Below are positions 33,905 to 43,031 of a DNA stretch of 64,000 bases, piece after piece. The position numbers and the translations under genes were made by a program. Under the pieces are notes generated by a model. It searched no databases. It saw only the letters and a program-made list of their open reading frames with translations, and was not told the DNA's origin. The stretch's first letter is position 1; the number at the start of each line of letters is the position of its first letter. The DNA comes from JBIOXB01 sp050732395. Lineage in GTDB: Bacteria; Zhuqueibacterota; Zhuqueibacteria; Zhuqueibacterales; Zhuqueibacteraceae. The stretch lies in contig JBOHQX010000041.1 of assembly GCA_050732395.1 (NCBI GenBank), forward strand, positions 62,001-126,000, written 5' to 3'.

Positions 33905-35155
33905 ATGGAGAGGGTCATCAGTGTCGCCGGCATGGCGGCGATGGTGTTCATTGCCTGGTTAATATCCTATGACCGCCGCAATTTTCCCTGGCGCGTGGTC
34001 TTGTGGGGCACGGCGCTGCAAATTATTTTCGCTTTGATCATTTTGGGAACCCGACCTGGCGAAATCGCCTTCGATTGGCTTGCCAAACAGATCACTGCTT
34101 TTCTTGGCTTCACCCGCTACGGTACGGAGTTTCTCTTCGGAAACATTGTCAAACCCGAGCATCGCGATACCTTTGGCGCACAATTCGCCTTCGGCATTCT
34201 GCCCACCATCATCTTCTTTTCCTCCGTCATGTCTTTGGCGTATTATTTCGGTGTCATGCAAAAAGTAGTGGAAGCCATTGCCAAGGTCATGTCAAAGACC
34301 ATGGGCACGAGTGGCGTGGAATCGCTCTGCGCGGCCGCGAACATCTTCGTCGGCCAAACCGAAGCGCCGTTGATCATCAAGCCTTATGTGCCCACCACGA
34401 CCAATTCCGAATTGGTCGCGGTGATGATCAGCGGCTTTGCCACCATCGCCGGCGGGGTAATGGCGATATACATTTCTTTCGGCATTCCCGCCCAGCACAT
34501 TTTGGCCGCTTGCGTGATGTCCGCTCCCGCCGCGCTCATCATGGCCAAAGTGATTCTTCCCGAAAAAGGCGAGCCGCTCACCAAAGGGCAGGTCAAAGCA
34601 TCGGTGGAAAAGGGGGCCAGCAACATGATCGAAGCGGCTGCCAACGGCGCCGGCGACGGCTTGCGCCTGGCACTGAATGTGGGCGCGATGTTGATCGCCT
34701 TCATCGCTCTGATCGAAGTCGTCAACGCCCTCATGGGCCTTATCCACAACGCCCTGGTTGCCATCAACTTTCCTTATTTTCCCCAAAGGCTCTCGGTGTT
34801 ATTCGGTTGGATTTTTTCGCCGCTGGCCTGGCTGCTCGGTGTGCCGTGGAAAGATTGCCTGGAATTCGGTAATTTGCTCGGTATTCAAATCTCCATCAAC
34901 GAATTCGTAGCCTACTTGCGTCTGGCCGAGCTGATCAAAACCGGAGCCATCAGCGAACGCGCCGGCATCATCGCCACTTATGCGATCTGCGGATTTGCCA
35001 ATTTTTCCTCCATTGCCATTCAAATTGCCGGTATCGGCGGTCTCGCGCCGGAGCGCCGCAGCGACATCGCCAGATTCGGAATGCGCGCCATGTTCGGCGG
35101 CGTGCTGGCCAGTTGCATGACGGCCGCGATTGCCGGAATACTGATTGGAGGTTGA
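33905..35155 (+). CDS. Concentrative nucleoside transporter (NupC/CNT family)
   Basis: This 416-residue protein has the CNT core: LCAAANIFVGQTEAPLIIKP (helical hairpin 1 with the GQTEAP motif), ELVAVMISGFATIAGGVMAI, and the late INEFVAYLRLAE and CGFANFSSIAIQIAGIGGL. These residues form the nucleoside and sodium sites in CNT structures. GAGGGAGGTAGC precedes the ATG. It imports nucleosides with Na+ or H+. Confidence 0.95.
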   Translation: MERVISVAGMAAMVFIAWLISYDRRNFPWRVVLWGTALQIIFALIILGTRPGEIAFDWLAKQITAFLGFTRYGTEFLFGNIVKPEHRDTFGAQFAFGILPTIIFFSSVMSLAYYFGVMQKVVEAIAKVMSKTMGTSGVESLCAAANIFVGQTEAPLIIKPYVPTTTNSELVAVMISGFATIAGGVMAIYISFGIPAQHILAACVMSAPAALIMAKVILPEKGEPLTKGQVKASVEKGASNMIEAAANGAGDGLRLALNVGAMLIAFIALIEVVNALMGLIHNALVAINFPYFPQRLSVLFGWIFSPLAWLLGVPWKDCLEFGNLLGIQISINEFVAYLRLAELIKTGAISERAGIIATYAICGFANFSSIAIQIAGIGGLAPERRSDIARFGMRAMFGGVLASCMTAAIAGILIGG

Positions 35156-35172
35156 TTGCAAGTACAAAAGTA

Positions 35173-35220
35173 GAGCATTACACGTTACACGTGAATCGTG
35201 TAACGTGTAACGTGTAAAAA
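35173..35220. repeat. Heptad-word inverted repeat (TTACACG/CGTGTAA)
   Basis: TTACACGTTACACG (35178-35191) and CGTGTAACGTGTAA (35197-35210) are perfect 14-bp inverted repeats around a 5-nt loop TGAAT. A further CGTGTAA and a run of A follow. Each arm is two copies of a 7-bp word. The hairpin sits in the 87-bp gap between the nucleoside transporter and the MFS gene and could act as a terminator or mRNA stabiliser. Confidence 0.9.
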
Positions 35221-35242
35221 ACAATGCAGTAGTCAGAATTTT

Positions 35243-36481
35243 ATGACCACTCCCACTATCCGAACGCCCCCGCGTCGTGCGGCCGTCGTTTTCATCTTTG
35301 TCACCGTCGTGCTCGATATGCTGGCATTCGGCATGATCATTCCCGTGTTGCCGAAACTGGTCGTCAATTTCATGGGTGGCGATACCGTACGTGGCGCCAA
35401 GATCTACGGCTTGTTCGGCACGGTGTGGGCGCTGATGCATTTCTTTTGCTCGCCGGTGCTCGGCGCGCTGTCCGACCGTTTCGGCCGCCGGCCCGTAATT
35501 TTGCTTTCGAATTTCGGTTTGGGACTGGATTGCATTTTGATGGCATTAGCCCCGACGGTACGCTGGCTGTTCGTGGGCCGCGTGATTTCCGGAATTACGG
35601 CAGCCAGTATCGGCACGGCGGGCGCCTATATTGCCGATGTGACGCCAGCGGAAAAACGCGCTGCAGGCTTCGGCATGATTGGCGTTGCCTTCGGCCTCGG
35701 TTTCATTTTGGGACCGGCGTTGGGCGGCGTGCTGGGCGGCATCTCGCCGCGGTTGCCTTTTTGGGTGGCGGCGGGCCTGGGTCTCTTGAACGCGACGTAT
35801 GGATTGTTCGTGCTGCCGGAGTCTTTGCCGCCGGAGCGGCGCGCAAGCTTCGCGTGGAAGCGTGCCAATCCTGTCGGCTCGCTGAATTTGTTGCGCACGC
35901 ACCCGCAATTGCTCGGCTTGGCCACTTCCAATTTTCTCGGCAATCTCGCGCATGCGGTTCTGCCGAGCACGGCCGTGTTATACATGAGCTATCGTTATGG
36001 CTGGGATGAACGCGCAGTGGGTTTCATGCTCGCCGGCGTCGGCGTTTGTTCGGCCATCGTGCAGGGCGGATTGATAGGTCCGATCGTCAAGCGTTTCGGC
36101 GAACGCCGCGCCTTGCTCACAGGTTTGATATTCGGCGCGGCAGGGTTCGCCATTTACGGCCTTGCAGCGACCGGTACCGTGTTTTCGGCGGGCATTCCAG
36201 TAATGGCGCTGTGGGGACTTGCCGGACCTTCGGCACAAGGCTTGATGACGCGCCACGTCGGCCCATCGGAACAGGGCCGGTTACAAGGCGCGAACAGCAG
36301 CATCATGGGCATTGCTGAACTGCTTGGCCCCGGCCTCTTCACACTAACGTTTGCTGCTTTCATCAGCACTCAGCGCGACTTGCACCTTCCCGGCGCGCCT
36401 TTTTTTCTCGCGGCGTTGCTGCTCGTCGCAGCTATGTTCACGGCCTGGCGCGTGACACGCAGGGGCGTGGGAGCTGCTTAA
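35243..36481 (+). CDS. MFS transporter, TetA/multidrug-like
   Basis: This 412-residue protein has 12 helices. It starts VFIFVTVVLDMLAFGMIIPV, followed by the MFS motif A loop GALSDRFGRRPVILLSNFG between helices 2 and 3. A second half follows with FGERRALLTGLIFGAAGFAI. The D-x-x-xFGMIIP start is typical of the Tet(A)-type drug:H+ antiporters (DHA1). It is probably an exporter, unlike its importer neighbours, but the substrate is unknown. Confidence 0.9.
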   Translation: MTTPTIRTPPRRAAVVFIFVTVVLDMLAFGMIIPVLPKLVVNFMGGDTVRGAKIYGLFGTVWALMHFFCSPVLGALSDRFGRRPVILLSNFGLGLDCILMALAPTVRWLFVGRVISGITAASIGTAGAYIADVTPAEKRAAGFGMIGVAFGLGFILGPALGGVLGGISPRLPFWVAAGLGLLNATYGLFVLPESLPPERRASFAWKRANPVGSLNLLRTHPQLLGLATSNFLGNLAHAVLPSTAVLYMSYRYGWDERAVGFMLAGVGVCSAIVQGGLIGPIVKRFGERRALLTGLIFGAAGFAIYGLAATGTVFSAGIPVMALWGLAGPSAQGLMTRHVGPSEQGRLQGANSSIMGIAELLGPGLFTLTFAAFISTQRDLHLPGAPFFLAALLLVAAMFTAWRVTRRGVGAA

Positions 36482-36510
36482 TACCATTTGATGAAAACAG
36501 CGCAGGTTTC

Positions 36511-36569
36511 TTAACTCATCTCCTCAATCCCTTTCTCCTAAAAAGAGAAAGGGCCGGGAGATAAGTTCT
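36511..36569. repeat. Long imperfect intergenic palindrome
   Basis: AACTCATCTCC at 36513-36523 pairs with GGAGATAAGTT at 36557-36567 with one mismatch. The inner CCCTTTCTC pairs perfectly with GAGAAAGGG around a CTAAAAA loop. There is no T-run, so it is a hairpin repeat rather than a standard terminator. It ends 29 bp before the NCS2 permease start. Confidence 0.8.
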
Positions 36570-36595
36570 GTTCGAAGAAAAAGAGGAGAGGATGA

Positions 36596-38218
36596 ATGGC
36601 ATCTCTATCCGAAGTAAAAAATCGCGCGCCGGCAAAGTATGAGTGGTTCGTCACCGGTGACGTCAACGGCTTCTTCGGCTTGATGTTCGACAACATCACC
36701 GTGCTCTCCTTTCTCGCCGGCATTTTGATTTTCGCCTTTCAATTTCCGGCGGACATCATCTATTCTAAAATGTTTCCGGGCACCGCTTTCGGCGTGCTCT
36801 TCGGCGATTTGGTCTATACCTGGCTGGCATTTCGGCTCGCGAAAAAAGCCAACAATCCAAAAGTTACGGCCATGCCCCTAGGCCTGGATACGCCTTCCAC
36901 TATCGGCATCGCGCTGACGGTATTGGGGCCAGCTTTCCTGGCCATGAAAAGCCGCGGCCTCGCCGAGCACGACGCCGCGATGATGACATGGTACATCGGT
37001 ATGGCGACCATGGTGATGATCGGCATCTTGAAGCTGGTGCTATCGTTCGCAGGCAGATGGCTGCAGAAAATCATTCCGCAAGCCGGGCTGCTCGGCTCGC
37101 TTGCCGGCATTGGACTCGCGCTCATCGGCTTCATTCCGATTGTCGATATTTTCGGCATGCCTCTCGTCGGCTTGATCTCGTTGGGCATCATTCTGTACAC
37201 CCTGGTCGCACAAATCAATCTGCCGAGAAACATTCCGAGCGTTCTTGCTGCAATCGTGATTGGCACCGGACTTTATTATCTGCTCGCACCCTCCGGGCTC
37301 GTCGGCGGAGTGTATGCGCCGCCGGTTGCGGAATTGCATTTCGGCTGGCCCGTGCCCACGCTCGGTTTTCTCCAAGGTTTCACCGAAGCTTTGAAATATC
37401 TTCCCATCGCCATTCCTTTTGGCATTTTGACCGTGGTTGGGGGCATCAACGTGACGGAAAGCGCGCGCGTGGCCGGCGATGACTTCAACACGCGAGATAT
37501 TTTGCTGACGGAAGCTGTTGCCACTCTGGTTGCGGGCGTGTGCGGCGGCGTGGCGCAATCCACGCCGTACATCGGCCAGCCGGCTTACAAACAAATGGGG
37601 AGCCGTGCCGGTTACACGCTGTTGACCGGCTTGTTCATCGGCTTGGGCGGTATCTTGGGCTACATCGGTTACATCGTCGAGCTGATTCCGCGCGCCGTGC
37701 TCGCGCCGATTCTGGTTTTCGTTGCCTTTGACATCATGGTTCAAGCATTTCTGGCAAGTCCCGCGCGGCATGCACCGGCCGTCGCCTTTGCTTATTTTCC
37801 AACGGTCGCGCGGTTATTGCAAATCAAGCTCTCCAATCCGGAATTTGTGCCGATGGAGCGATTCAATGAGCTCATCACGGCAAAAGGCAAAAGCCTGCCG
37901 GAATTGCTGGTGACGGTGGCGTTAGGCAACGGGTTCATTCTTACCGCCATGCTGTGGGGAGCGTTCCTCGCCAAGCTCATCGACCGGCAGCTCAAAGTAG
38001 CGGCTCTCTATTTAGCGATTCTGGCGCTTTTCACTTTCTTTGGCATTGTGCATTCGGCCTCGCCGGACGGCAACATGTATTTGCCATGGACGCTGTCGTA
38101 TCCTGCCAATCAGATTCCCTTTCAATTCACTACGGCATATCTGGCCTTGGCACTCATCATTTTTGCACTTTCGTACACGCGTTCCAGTCGCCACGCACCG
38201 ATGCTGGCGACACATTAA
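36596..38218 (+). CDS. NCS2-like (xanthine/uracil-type) permease
   Basis: This 540-residue inner-membrane protein starts KYEWFVTGDVNGFFGLMFDN and has about 13 hydrophobic helices. FPGTAFGVLFGDLVYTWLAF and VTAMPLGLDTPSTIGIALTV resemble the COG2252 branch of purine permeases. GGINVTESARVAGDDFNTRD and GVAQSTPYIGQPAYKQMG correspond to the NCS2 TM8 and TM10 substrate motifs. It is longer than the common 430-460 residues, mainly through the C-terminal segment. Nucleobase import fits with the nucleoside transporter two genes upstream. AGGAGAGGATGA precedes the ATG. Confidence 0.85.
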   Translation: MASLSEVKNRAPAKYEWFVTGDVNGFFGLMFDNITVLSFLAGILIFAFQFPADIIYSKMFPGTAFGVLFGDLVYTWLAFRLAKKANNPKVTAMPLGLDTPSTIGIALTVLGPAFLAMKSRGLAEHDAAMMTWYIGMATMVMIGILKLVLSFAGRWLQKIIPQAGLLGSLAGIGLALIGFIPIVDIFGMPLVGLISLGIILYTLVAQINLPRNIPSVLAAIVIGTGLYYLLAPSGLVGGVYAPPVAELHFGWPVPTLGFLQGFTEALKYLPIAIPFGILTVVGGINVTESARVAGDDFNTRDILLTEAVATLVAGVCGGVAQSTPYIGQPAYKQMGSRAGYTLLTGLFIGLGGILGYIGYIVELIPRAVLAPILVFVAFDIMVQAFLASPARHAPAVAFAYFPTVARLLQIKLSNPEFVPMERFNELITAKGKSLPELLVTVALGNGFILTAMLWGAFLAKLIDRQLKVAALYLAILALFTFFGIVHSASPDGNMYLPWTLSYPANQIPFQFTTAYLALALIIFALSYTRSSRHAPMLATH

Positions 38219-38354
38219 AATCTGCGTTAAAAAACATTCTACAGCTTGACTGATGCACCGAAATGGCAGGCTGGAAAACTTGTACAACCGTCACCACTAA
38301 CTTATCATCGGAGATGGAAATCATGAGTAAAAGTATCCGCGTGGAGGCTCGATC

Positions 38355-39857
38355 ATGAGTCAACTTTTTGCGAAAAAACCGCTCAGTCTGCTGCTGGAGG
38401 AGATGAAGGGCGAGAACCGGCTGCGCCGCGTGCTCGGACCGGTCTCGTTGACCAGCTTGGGCGTGGGCGCGATCATCGGCACGGGTATCTTCGTGCTCAC
38501 CGGCGTGGCCGCGCATGACAAAACCGGCCCGGCGCTCATACTCTCGTTCGTCGTTGCCGGCGTGGCGTGCATCTTCGCCGCACTGTGTTATGCAGAGTTC
38601 GCCTCGATGGTACCGGTTGCAGGCTCGGCTTATACTTACGCCTATGCCACTCTCGGCGAGTTGTTTGCGTGGATCATTGGCTGGGATCTGGTGCTGGAAT
38701 ATGCCGTCGGCTCCGCCACCGTTGCGCACGGCTGGTCACACTACTTTCAGGATTTCATCGGAATCTTCGGCATAACCATTCCGGCAGTCCTCAGTAATGC
38801 GCCTTTCGATTTCAACCCAGACACGGGGCAACTATCCGCCACCGGCACGCTTTTCGATCTGCCGGCGGTCGTGATTACGGCCATCGTCACGTTCATATTG
38901 GTCGTGGGCATTCGCGAGAGTTCCCGCTTCAATAACACCATGGTTATGATTAAACTTGCCGTGGTTTTCCTCGTCATCGGCGTCGGCGTGTTTTACGTGA
39001 ATTCCGACAACTGGACACCGTTTGCGCCCTATGGCCTGACCGGCGTGAGTTTCTTCGGCAATACGTTATTCGGCCAAACCGGTATGGGCGGCGAGCCGCT
39101 TGGCATGCTCGCAGGCGCAGCTACCATCTTTTTCGCTTATATCGGATTCGATTCGGTGTCAACGCATGCGGAAGAGGCGCGCAATCCCCAACGCGACGTG
39201 CCCATCGGCATCATCACTTCGCTGGTGGTGTGCACGCTGCTTTACATCGCCGTCTCTGCAGTGTTGACCGGCATGGTGCCTTATAACCAAATCGACATTG
39301 ATGCCCCGGTTTCCAATGCTTTCAAGCAAGCGGGCTTGACCTGGGCGCAATTCTTCATTTCTCTGGGCGCACTCGCCGGCATTACTTCCGTCTTGCTGGT
39401 GATGATGCTCAGCCAGCCGCGCGTGCTGTTGGCCATGGCGCGCGACGGCTTGGTACCCCCGAGCTTCTTCGGTAACGTGCATGAGCGTTTTCGCACGCCG
39501 TGGAAATCCACGATCTTGACCGGCGTTTTTGTCGCCATTGCTGCTGCGTTGATACCTTTGCGCATTCTGGCGGAATTGGTCAATATTGGAACCCTGCTTG
39601 CTTTCGTGATCGTCTGCGCGGCCGTGCTGATTATGCGCAGGATTCATCCGGAGGCCGTGCGCCCCTTCCGCGCGCCGTTCGGTATATTGACGCCGATTCT
39701 CGGCATCGCCTTATGCTTGCTGCTGATGTTCTCCCTGCCGGCGGAAAACTGGTGGCGGTTGTTCGGCTGGCTGGCAATCGGCTTTGTCATCTATTTTTCC
39801 TACGGAAAGAAGCACAGCGTCATGGCGCGGTCTCAAGGACGGCACGCCAGAGGATAG
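38355..39857 (+). CDS. Cationic amino acid transporter-like permease (APC family)
   Basis: This 500-residue permease has 12-14 helices. The first is LTSLGVGAIIGTGIFVLTGV, with the GTGIF motif. FASMVPVAGSAYTYAYATLG and FFAYIGFDSVSTHAEEARNP are signatures of the CAT (cationic amino acid) branch, close to Bacillus YfnA and the GkApcT structure. The insertion GEPLGMLAGAATIFF is also typical. The substrate is likely a cationic or neutral amino acid. Confidence 0.93.
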   Translation: MSQLFAKKPLSLLLEEMKGENRLRRVLGPVSLTSLGVGAIIGTGIFVLTGVAAHDKTGPALILSFVVAGVACIFAALCYAEFASMVPVAGSAYTYAYATLGELFAWIIGWDLVLEYAVGSATVAHGWSHYFQDFIGIFGITIPAVLSNAPFDFNPDTGQLSATGTLFDLPAVVITAIVTFILVVGIRESSRFNNTMVMIKLAVVFLVIGVGVFYVNSDNWTPFAPYGLTGVSFFGNTLFGQTGMGGEPLGMLAGAATIFFAYIGFDSVSTHAEEARNPQRDVPIGIITSLVVCTLLYIAVSAVLTGMVPYNQIDIDAPVSNAFKQAGLTWAQFFISLGALAGITSVLLVMMLSQPRVLLAMARDGLVPPSFFGNVHERFRTPWKSTILTGVFVAIAAALIPLRILAELVNIGTLLAFVIVCAAVLIMRRIHPEAVRPFRAPFGILTPILGIALCLLLMFSLPAENWWRLFGWLAIGFVIYFSYGKKHSVMARSQGRHARG

Positions 39858-40003
39858 TGAGTTCCACCATTCAGCCAGCCCAGTTCATATCATAACATCT
39901 AACGGGCGATCGAGCCCTGGACGCTTGCATACAGCGTCTATAACGGCTTCGGCTTTTTGTGGAATCCGGATCAAGGCCAAAAAACGTCCACCTCGAGCAT
40001 GAG

Positions 40004-41368
40004 ATGCAAACTTCGCCAGACACCACCGGCTTGGGCGGTCACCCCAAAGGTCTGACCACCCTTTTCTTCACCGAGCTTTGGGAGCGTTTCAGCTATTACG
40101 GCATGCGCGCCATTCTCATACTGTACATGGTCGCACCCGTTGCCAACGGTGGTCTTGGATTCGATACCAAGACCGCCGCTTCGATTTACGGCACCTATAC
40201 CATGTCCGTCTATCTCACCACGCTCCCCGGCGGCTTGCTGGCAGATCGTCTGCTGGGTGCGCGGCTGGCCGTGCTGCTCGGCGGCATCATCATCGCGTGC
40301 GGGCATTTCTCCATGGTCTTCGCGCAACTGCCATTCTTCTACACCGGCTTGGTCTTGATCGCGACCGGCACGGGACTTCTCAAACCAAACATCAGCACCA
40401 TGGTCGGAAGCCTCTATGGTGAAAACGATCCGCGCCGTGACAGTGGTTTCTCGATTTATTATATGGGCATCAATATTGGCGCGGTGCTGGCGCCTCTCGT
40501 TTGCGGCTTCCTGGCGCAGAGCGAAGGATTCAAGCTCCTGCTCGCGGATTGGGGATTCGATCCAAAATCGAGCTGGCATTGGGGTTTCGGCGCCGCCGGA
40601 GTGGGAATGACACTCGGCTTGATCGTTTATCTCGCGCAACGCCGGCGGTTAGAGCACATTGGGCAGATGACACGCAAGCCGAAGAACGCACATGCAGCCG
40701 CAGCAGGGCATGCGCCATTGACGGCCACCGAATGGAAGCGCGTGGGCGCCATCTTCATTTTCTTTCTCTTTACCATCCTTTTCTGGGCGGCTTATGAGCA
40801 GAAGGGCGCGAGTCTCAATCTCTTTGCCGACCGGCTCGTGCGCACCGAAGTGTTCGGCTACAGATTTCCCTCGAGCTGGCTGCAATCGTTGACGGCGTTT
40901 TTCGTGATCCTGTTGGCACCGCTGTTTTCCATGCTGTGGGTCCGGATGGGCGAGCGGCAGCCTTCGAGTCCGGCGAAATTCACTCTCGGCTTGCTGTTCA
41001 TCGGCGCGGGTTATCTGCTCATGATTCCAGCCGCGATGCTCACCGTCTCCGGCAAAATCAGCCCGCTGTGGCTCGTGGGGCTTTACTTCCTCGAAGTCGT
41101 GGGGGAAATGTGTCTGAGTCCGGTGGGCTTGAGCGTGGTGACGAAACTGGCGCCGGCTAAAGTCCTCGGGATCATGATGGGCGTGTGGTTTCTGGCTGCA
41201 GCGCTTGGCAATAAATTGGCCGGATATCTTGCGGGATTTTTTGATGCGAACGATGCCGGCGTCTTAACGACCCTCTACGGCGGCATCGCCGCCGGGCTGC
41301 TCATTTCCGCCGCAGTTTTGGCAGCTTTGACGCCGGCGATTCGGAGGATGATGGGAAATGTGCGTTGA
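40004..41368 (+). CDS. Peptide MFS transporter (POT/PTR2 family)
   Basis: From the ATG at 40004 this is a 454-residue proton-coupled oligopeptide transporter. The ExxERFxYY motif is present in FFTELWERFSYYGMRAILIL. The PTR2 signature is seen as GGLLADRLLGARLAVLLGG and FSIYYMGINIGAVLAPLVCG. It has 12-14 helices and imports di- and tripeptides. An earlier in-frame start at 39959 would add 15 residues not usual in the family. It ends the seven-gene transporter array. Confidence 0.95.
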   Translation: MQTSPDTTGLGGHPKGLTTLFFTELWERFSYYGMRAILILYMVAPVANGGLGFDTKTAASIYGTYTMSVYLTTLPGGLLADRLLGARLAVLLGGIIIACGHFSMVFAQLPFFYTGLVLIATGTGLLKPNISTMVGSLYGENDPRRDSGFSIYYMGINIGAVLAPLVCGFLAQSEGFKLLLADWGFDPKSSWHWGFGAAGVGMTLGLIVYLAQRRRLEHIGQMTRKPKNAHAAAAGHAPLTATEWKRVGAIFIFFLFTILFWAAYEQKGASLNLFADRLVRTEVFGYRFPSSWLQSLTAFFVILLAPLFSMLWVRMGERQPSSPAKFTLGLLFIGAGYLLMIPAAMLTVSGKISPLWLVGLYFLEVVGEMCLSPVGLSVVTKLAPAKVLGIMMGVWFLAAALGNKLAGYLAGFFDANDAGVLTTLYGGIAAGLLISAAVLAALTPAIRRMMGNVR

Positions 41369-41475
41369 GACTACGGTCTTATATGCAGTCTCAAAATTTC
41401 CACTACATGAAATTCATTCCTCCGTGCTTTCCGTCAGCTATGTAAAATGGTAGGATATTTATCTCAGTTGATGAC

Positions 41476-41967
41476 TTATTTTAAGGCAGAGCTTAATGAA
41501 TTATAAATTTTAAAATTAATTCGACCTAAATCAAAAAGCTCTTTCAACTTGTAAGTGGCTTCTTCACTTGTAATTAAGTTCTCTTTGAAAGCTTTCATTA
41601 TTTGACCGGCAATACCAGAAATTTGAAGCGCTGCCGATGTTGCGATCTGTCGCCCAATCGTTTCTTCAATTAGTAGGGGTAAACTCAATTGATAGGCTAA
41701 CGATATAGCCTGCTTTTCTCCCTTATCCAACCTATGAATTTCAGAAATGTCGCTTATTGTAAGAACTGGCCTCACTTCAACCAGATCGTTAATTAGATGA
41801 AAATGTAAATATTCTGCTGGATCTGGAAAACTATCGCTGGCGAGTTCCTCTAATACTGCTTCAGGGATGATAATCTTGGTATACAACTTACGGATAAACT
41901 CGAATCCATCGCTCAGTTTTTCAAGAGATATCATCGGCCCCGTATCACTCACAATAATCTTTGCCAT
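41476..41967 (-). CDS. DUF3368 PIN-domain toxin
   Basis: This 163-residue protein has a PIN-type ribonuclease fold: the first acidic residue in IIVSDTGPMISLEKL, then IPEAVLEELASD, and LDKGEKQAISLAYQL with the central Glu. LLIEETIGRQIATSAALQIS stands where the third acidic residue lies, and GIAGQIMKAFKENLI is the DUF3368 C-terminal segment. DUF3368 proteins are toxins of type II pairs with UPF0175 antitoxins. Its ATG lies 6 nt after the antitoxin stop. The module is clearly more AT-rich than the transporter genes beside it. Confidence 0.9.
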   Translation of the reverse strand: MAKIIVSDTGPMISLEKLSDGFEFIRKLYTKIIIPEAVLEELASDSFPDPAEYLHFHLINDLVEVRPVLTISDISEIHRLDKGEKQAISLAYQLSLPLLIEETIGRQIATSAALQISGIAGQIMKAFKENLITSEEATYKLKELFDLGRINFKIYNSLSSALK

Positions 41968-41973
41968 GAGGAA

Positions 41974-42204
41974 TTAGGCATTAAGCTCAATAGTGATATT
42001 CTCTTGCGAATCGTCAAGTATTGAGAAACCGTATTTCGGTAGTATCTCTTCAAATTCTCGTCTCGTTTTTCCCAGAATCTCGCGAGCTTCTTTTTCAGAA
42101 AGTTTACCAAGATGATAAAGATTTGCTATGAGCATCTCTTTTAAAAAGGTGCCATTGAGATTAGAAAGGGGCTTGACATCGGGTAGCTCGATTAAAAGCT
42201 CCAT
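41974..42204 (-). CDS. UPF0175 antitoxin
   Basis: This 76-residue protein shows the UPF0175 pattern: LKEMLIANLYHLGKLSEKEA and REILGKTRREFEEILPKYG, a helix-turn-helix-like pair that binds DNA, then an acidic tail that should bind the toxin. It is encoded first, directly upstream of the DUF3368 toxin gene, which is the standard order for repression of the pair's own promoter. Confidence 0.9.
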   Translation of the reverse strand: MELLIELPDVKPLSNLNGTFLKEMLIANLYHLGKLSEKEAREILGKTRREFEEILPKYGFSILDDSQENITIELNA

Positions 42205-42266
42205 GGTAGATTCTCCGAAATTGGGATCGGCGGGTTTTCGGTACTCGTCTATCTGTTAAAATTAAG

Positions 42267-42757
42267 CACAAAATTCGAATGATGCAATCTTTTTAAGCGC
42301 GCATGGACGCGCTGATAAAGTACTTGTAAGACAAGTGCCTTAATTCTTCAACAAACTTTCATCTTTGCCTTAACCTATTTTTGCTCGAATCTACTTCTAG
42401 ATTTTCAATCGCGCCTGATGCTAGCGAAGGGGCTCATTTGCGACCGAGTGAAGCATGCTTCATAGTGGCAGCTAGCGGGGTATCAACTACGCGGCGAGCA
42501 GAAGATGGAGTGTGTTTGGAAAACAAGTGGTGAAGATATCGCTGAAATTAAATTCATGTGCAGCCAATCGCTCCAACTCATCCTATATTAGACATTTCTA
42601 AAGGCTCCATTCTCACAGAATTCGAATGATGCAATCTTTTCTAGTGCGCACAGGACGTGCTGGGAGGGTGCTTGTAGAACGAGTGTCTCAGTCGTTCACC
42701 AAACTCTCATCTTCGCCCCTGTCTATTTCCACTCAAATTTACTTCTACGCTCTCAAC
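42267..42757. repeat. Diverged direct duplication of about 140 bp
   Basis: Copy one runs from 42267 to about 42409 and copy two from 42614 to about 42757. Both begin CACA(A/G)AATTCGAATGATGC and stay alignable, with many transitions, to a shared pyrimidine-rich end. The 347-bp spacing and base changes indicate an old tandem duplication. No frame is open through both copies. Confidence 0.75.
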
Positions 42758-42780
42758 CACGTATACATAACGCAGATAAA

Positions 42781-42880
42781 CCGCAACCAAAAAGCGCACG
42801 CAGAGACACAAGGAATACGCAAAGTTTTTCTTTGCGAAATCTCTGCCCCTCTGCGTCTTTGCGTGAGGGTTTTTGCTTTT
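42781..42880. repeat. Palindromic CGCAGAG/CTTTGCG intergenic repeat
   Basis: CACGCAGAG at 42797 and the matching CTCTGCG at about 42849-42855 flank an inner ACGCAAAG/CTTTGCGA stem with a TTTTT loop. Outer arms GCAACCAAAAAGCG and CGTGAGGGTTTTTGC extend the pairing. Similar CGCAGAG...CTTTGCG palindromes recur in intergenic DNA of many unrelated bacteria. Confidence 0.75.
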
Positions 42881-42903
42881 CTTGCACCGATTTGACTATT
42901 AAG

Positions 42904-43031
42904 GCACCAACATAACGTGTTAGCGGCTTGGCGAACAACTATAGAATTTGATCGAATACTGGGACCGATACTTGGCGCTTCAAAAAACCCATGTTAGGCT
43001 CGCCAAGCCAGCTGTTTGCTGATGTTGGGCG
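42904..43031. repeat. attC-like imperfect palindrome downstream of the PARIS operon
   Basis: GGCTTGGCGA (42925-42934) is the exact reverse complement of TCGCCAAGCC (43000-43009). Outer arms CACCAACAT and ATGTTGGGCG also pair. On the plus strand GTTAGGC (42993-42999) and GTTGGGC (43024-43030) fit the GTTRRRY core of integron attC sites. The complementary RYYYAAC on the other end is imperfect (CACCAAC). The size, about 128 bp, is within the attC range. Confidence 0.5.
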
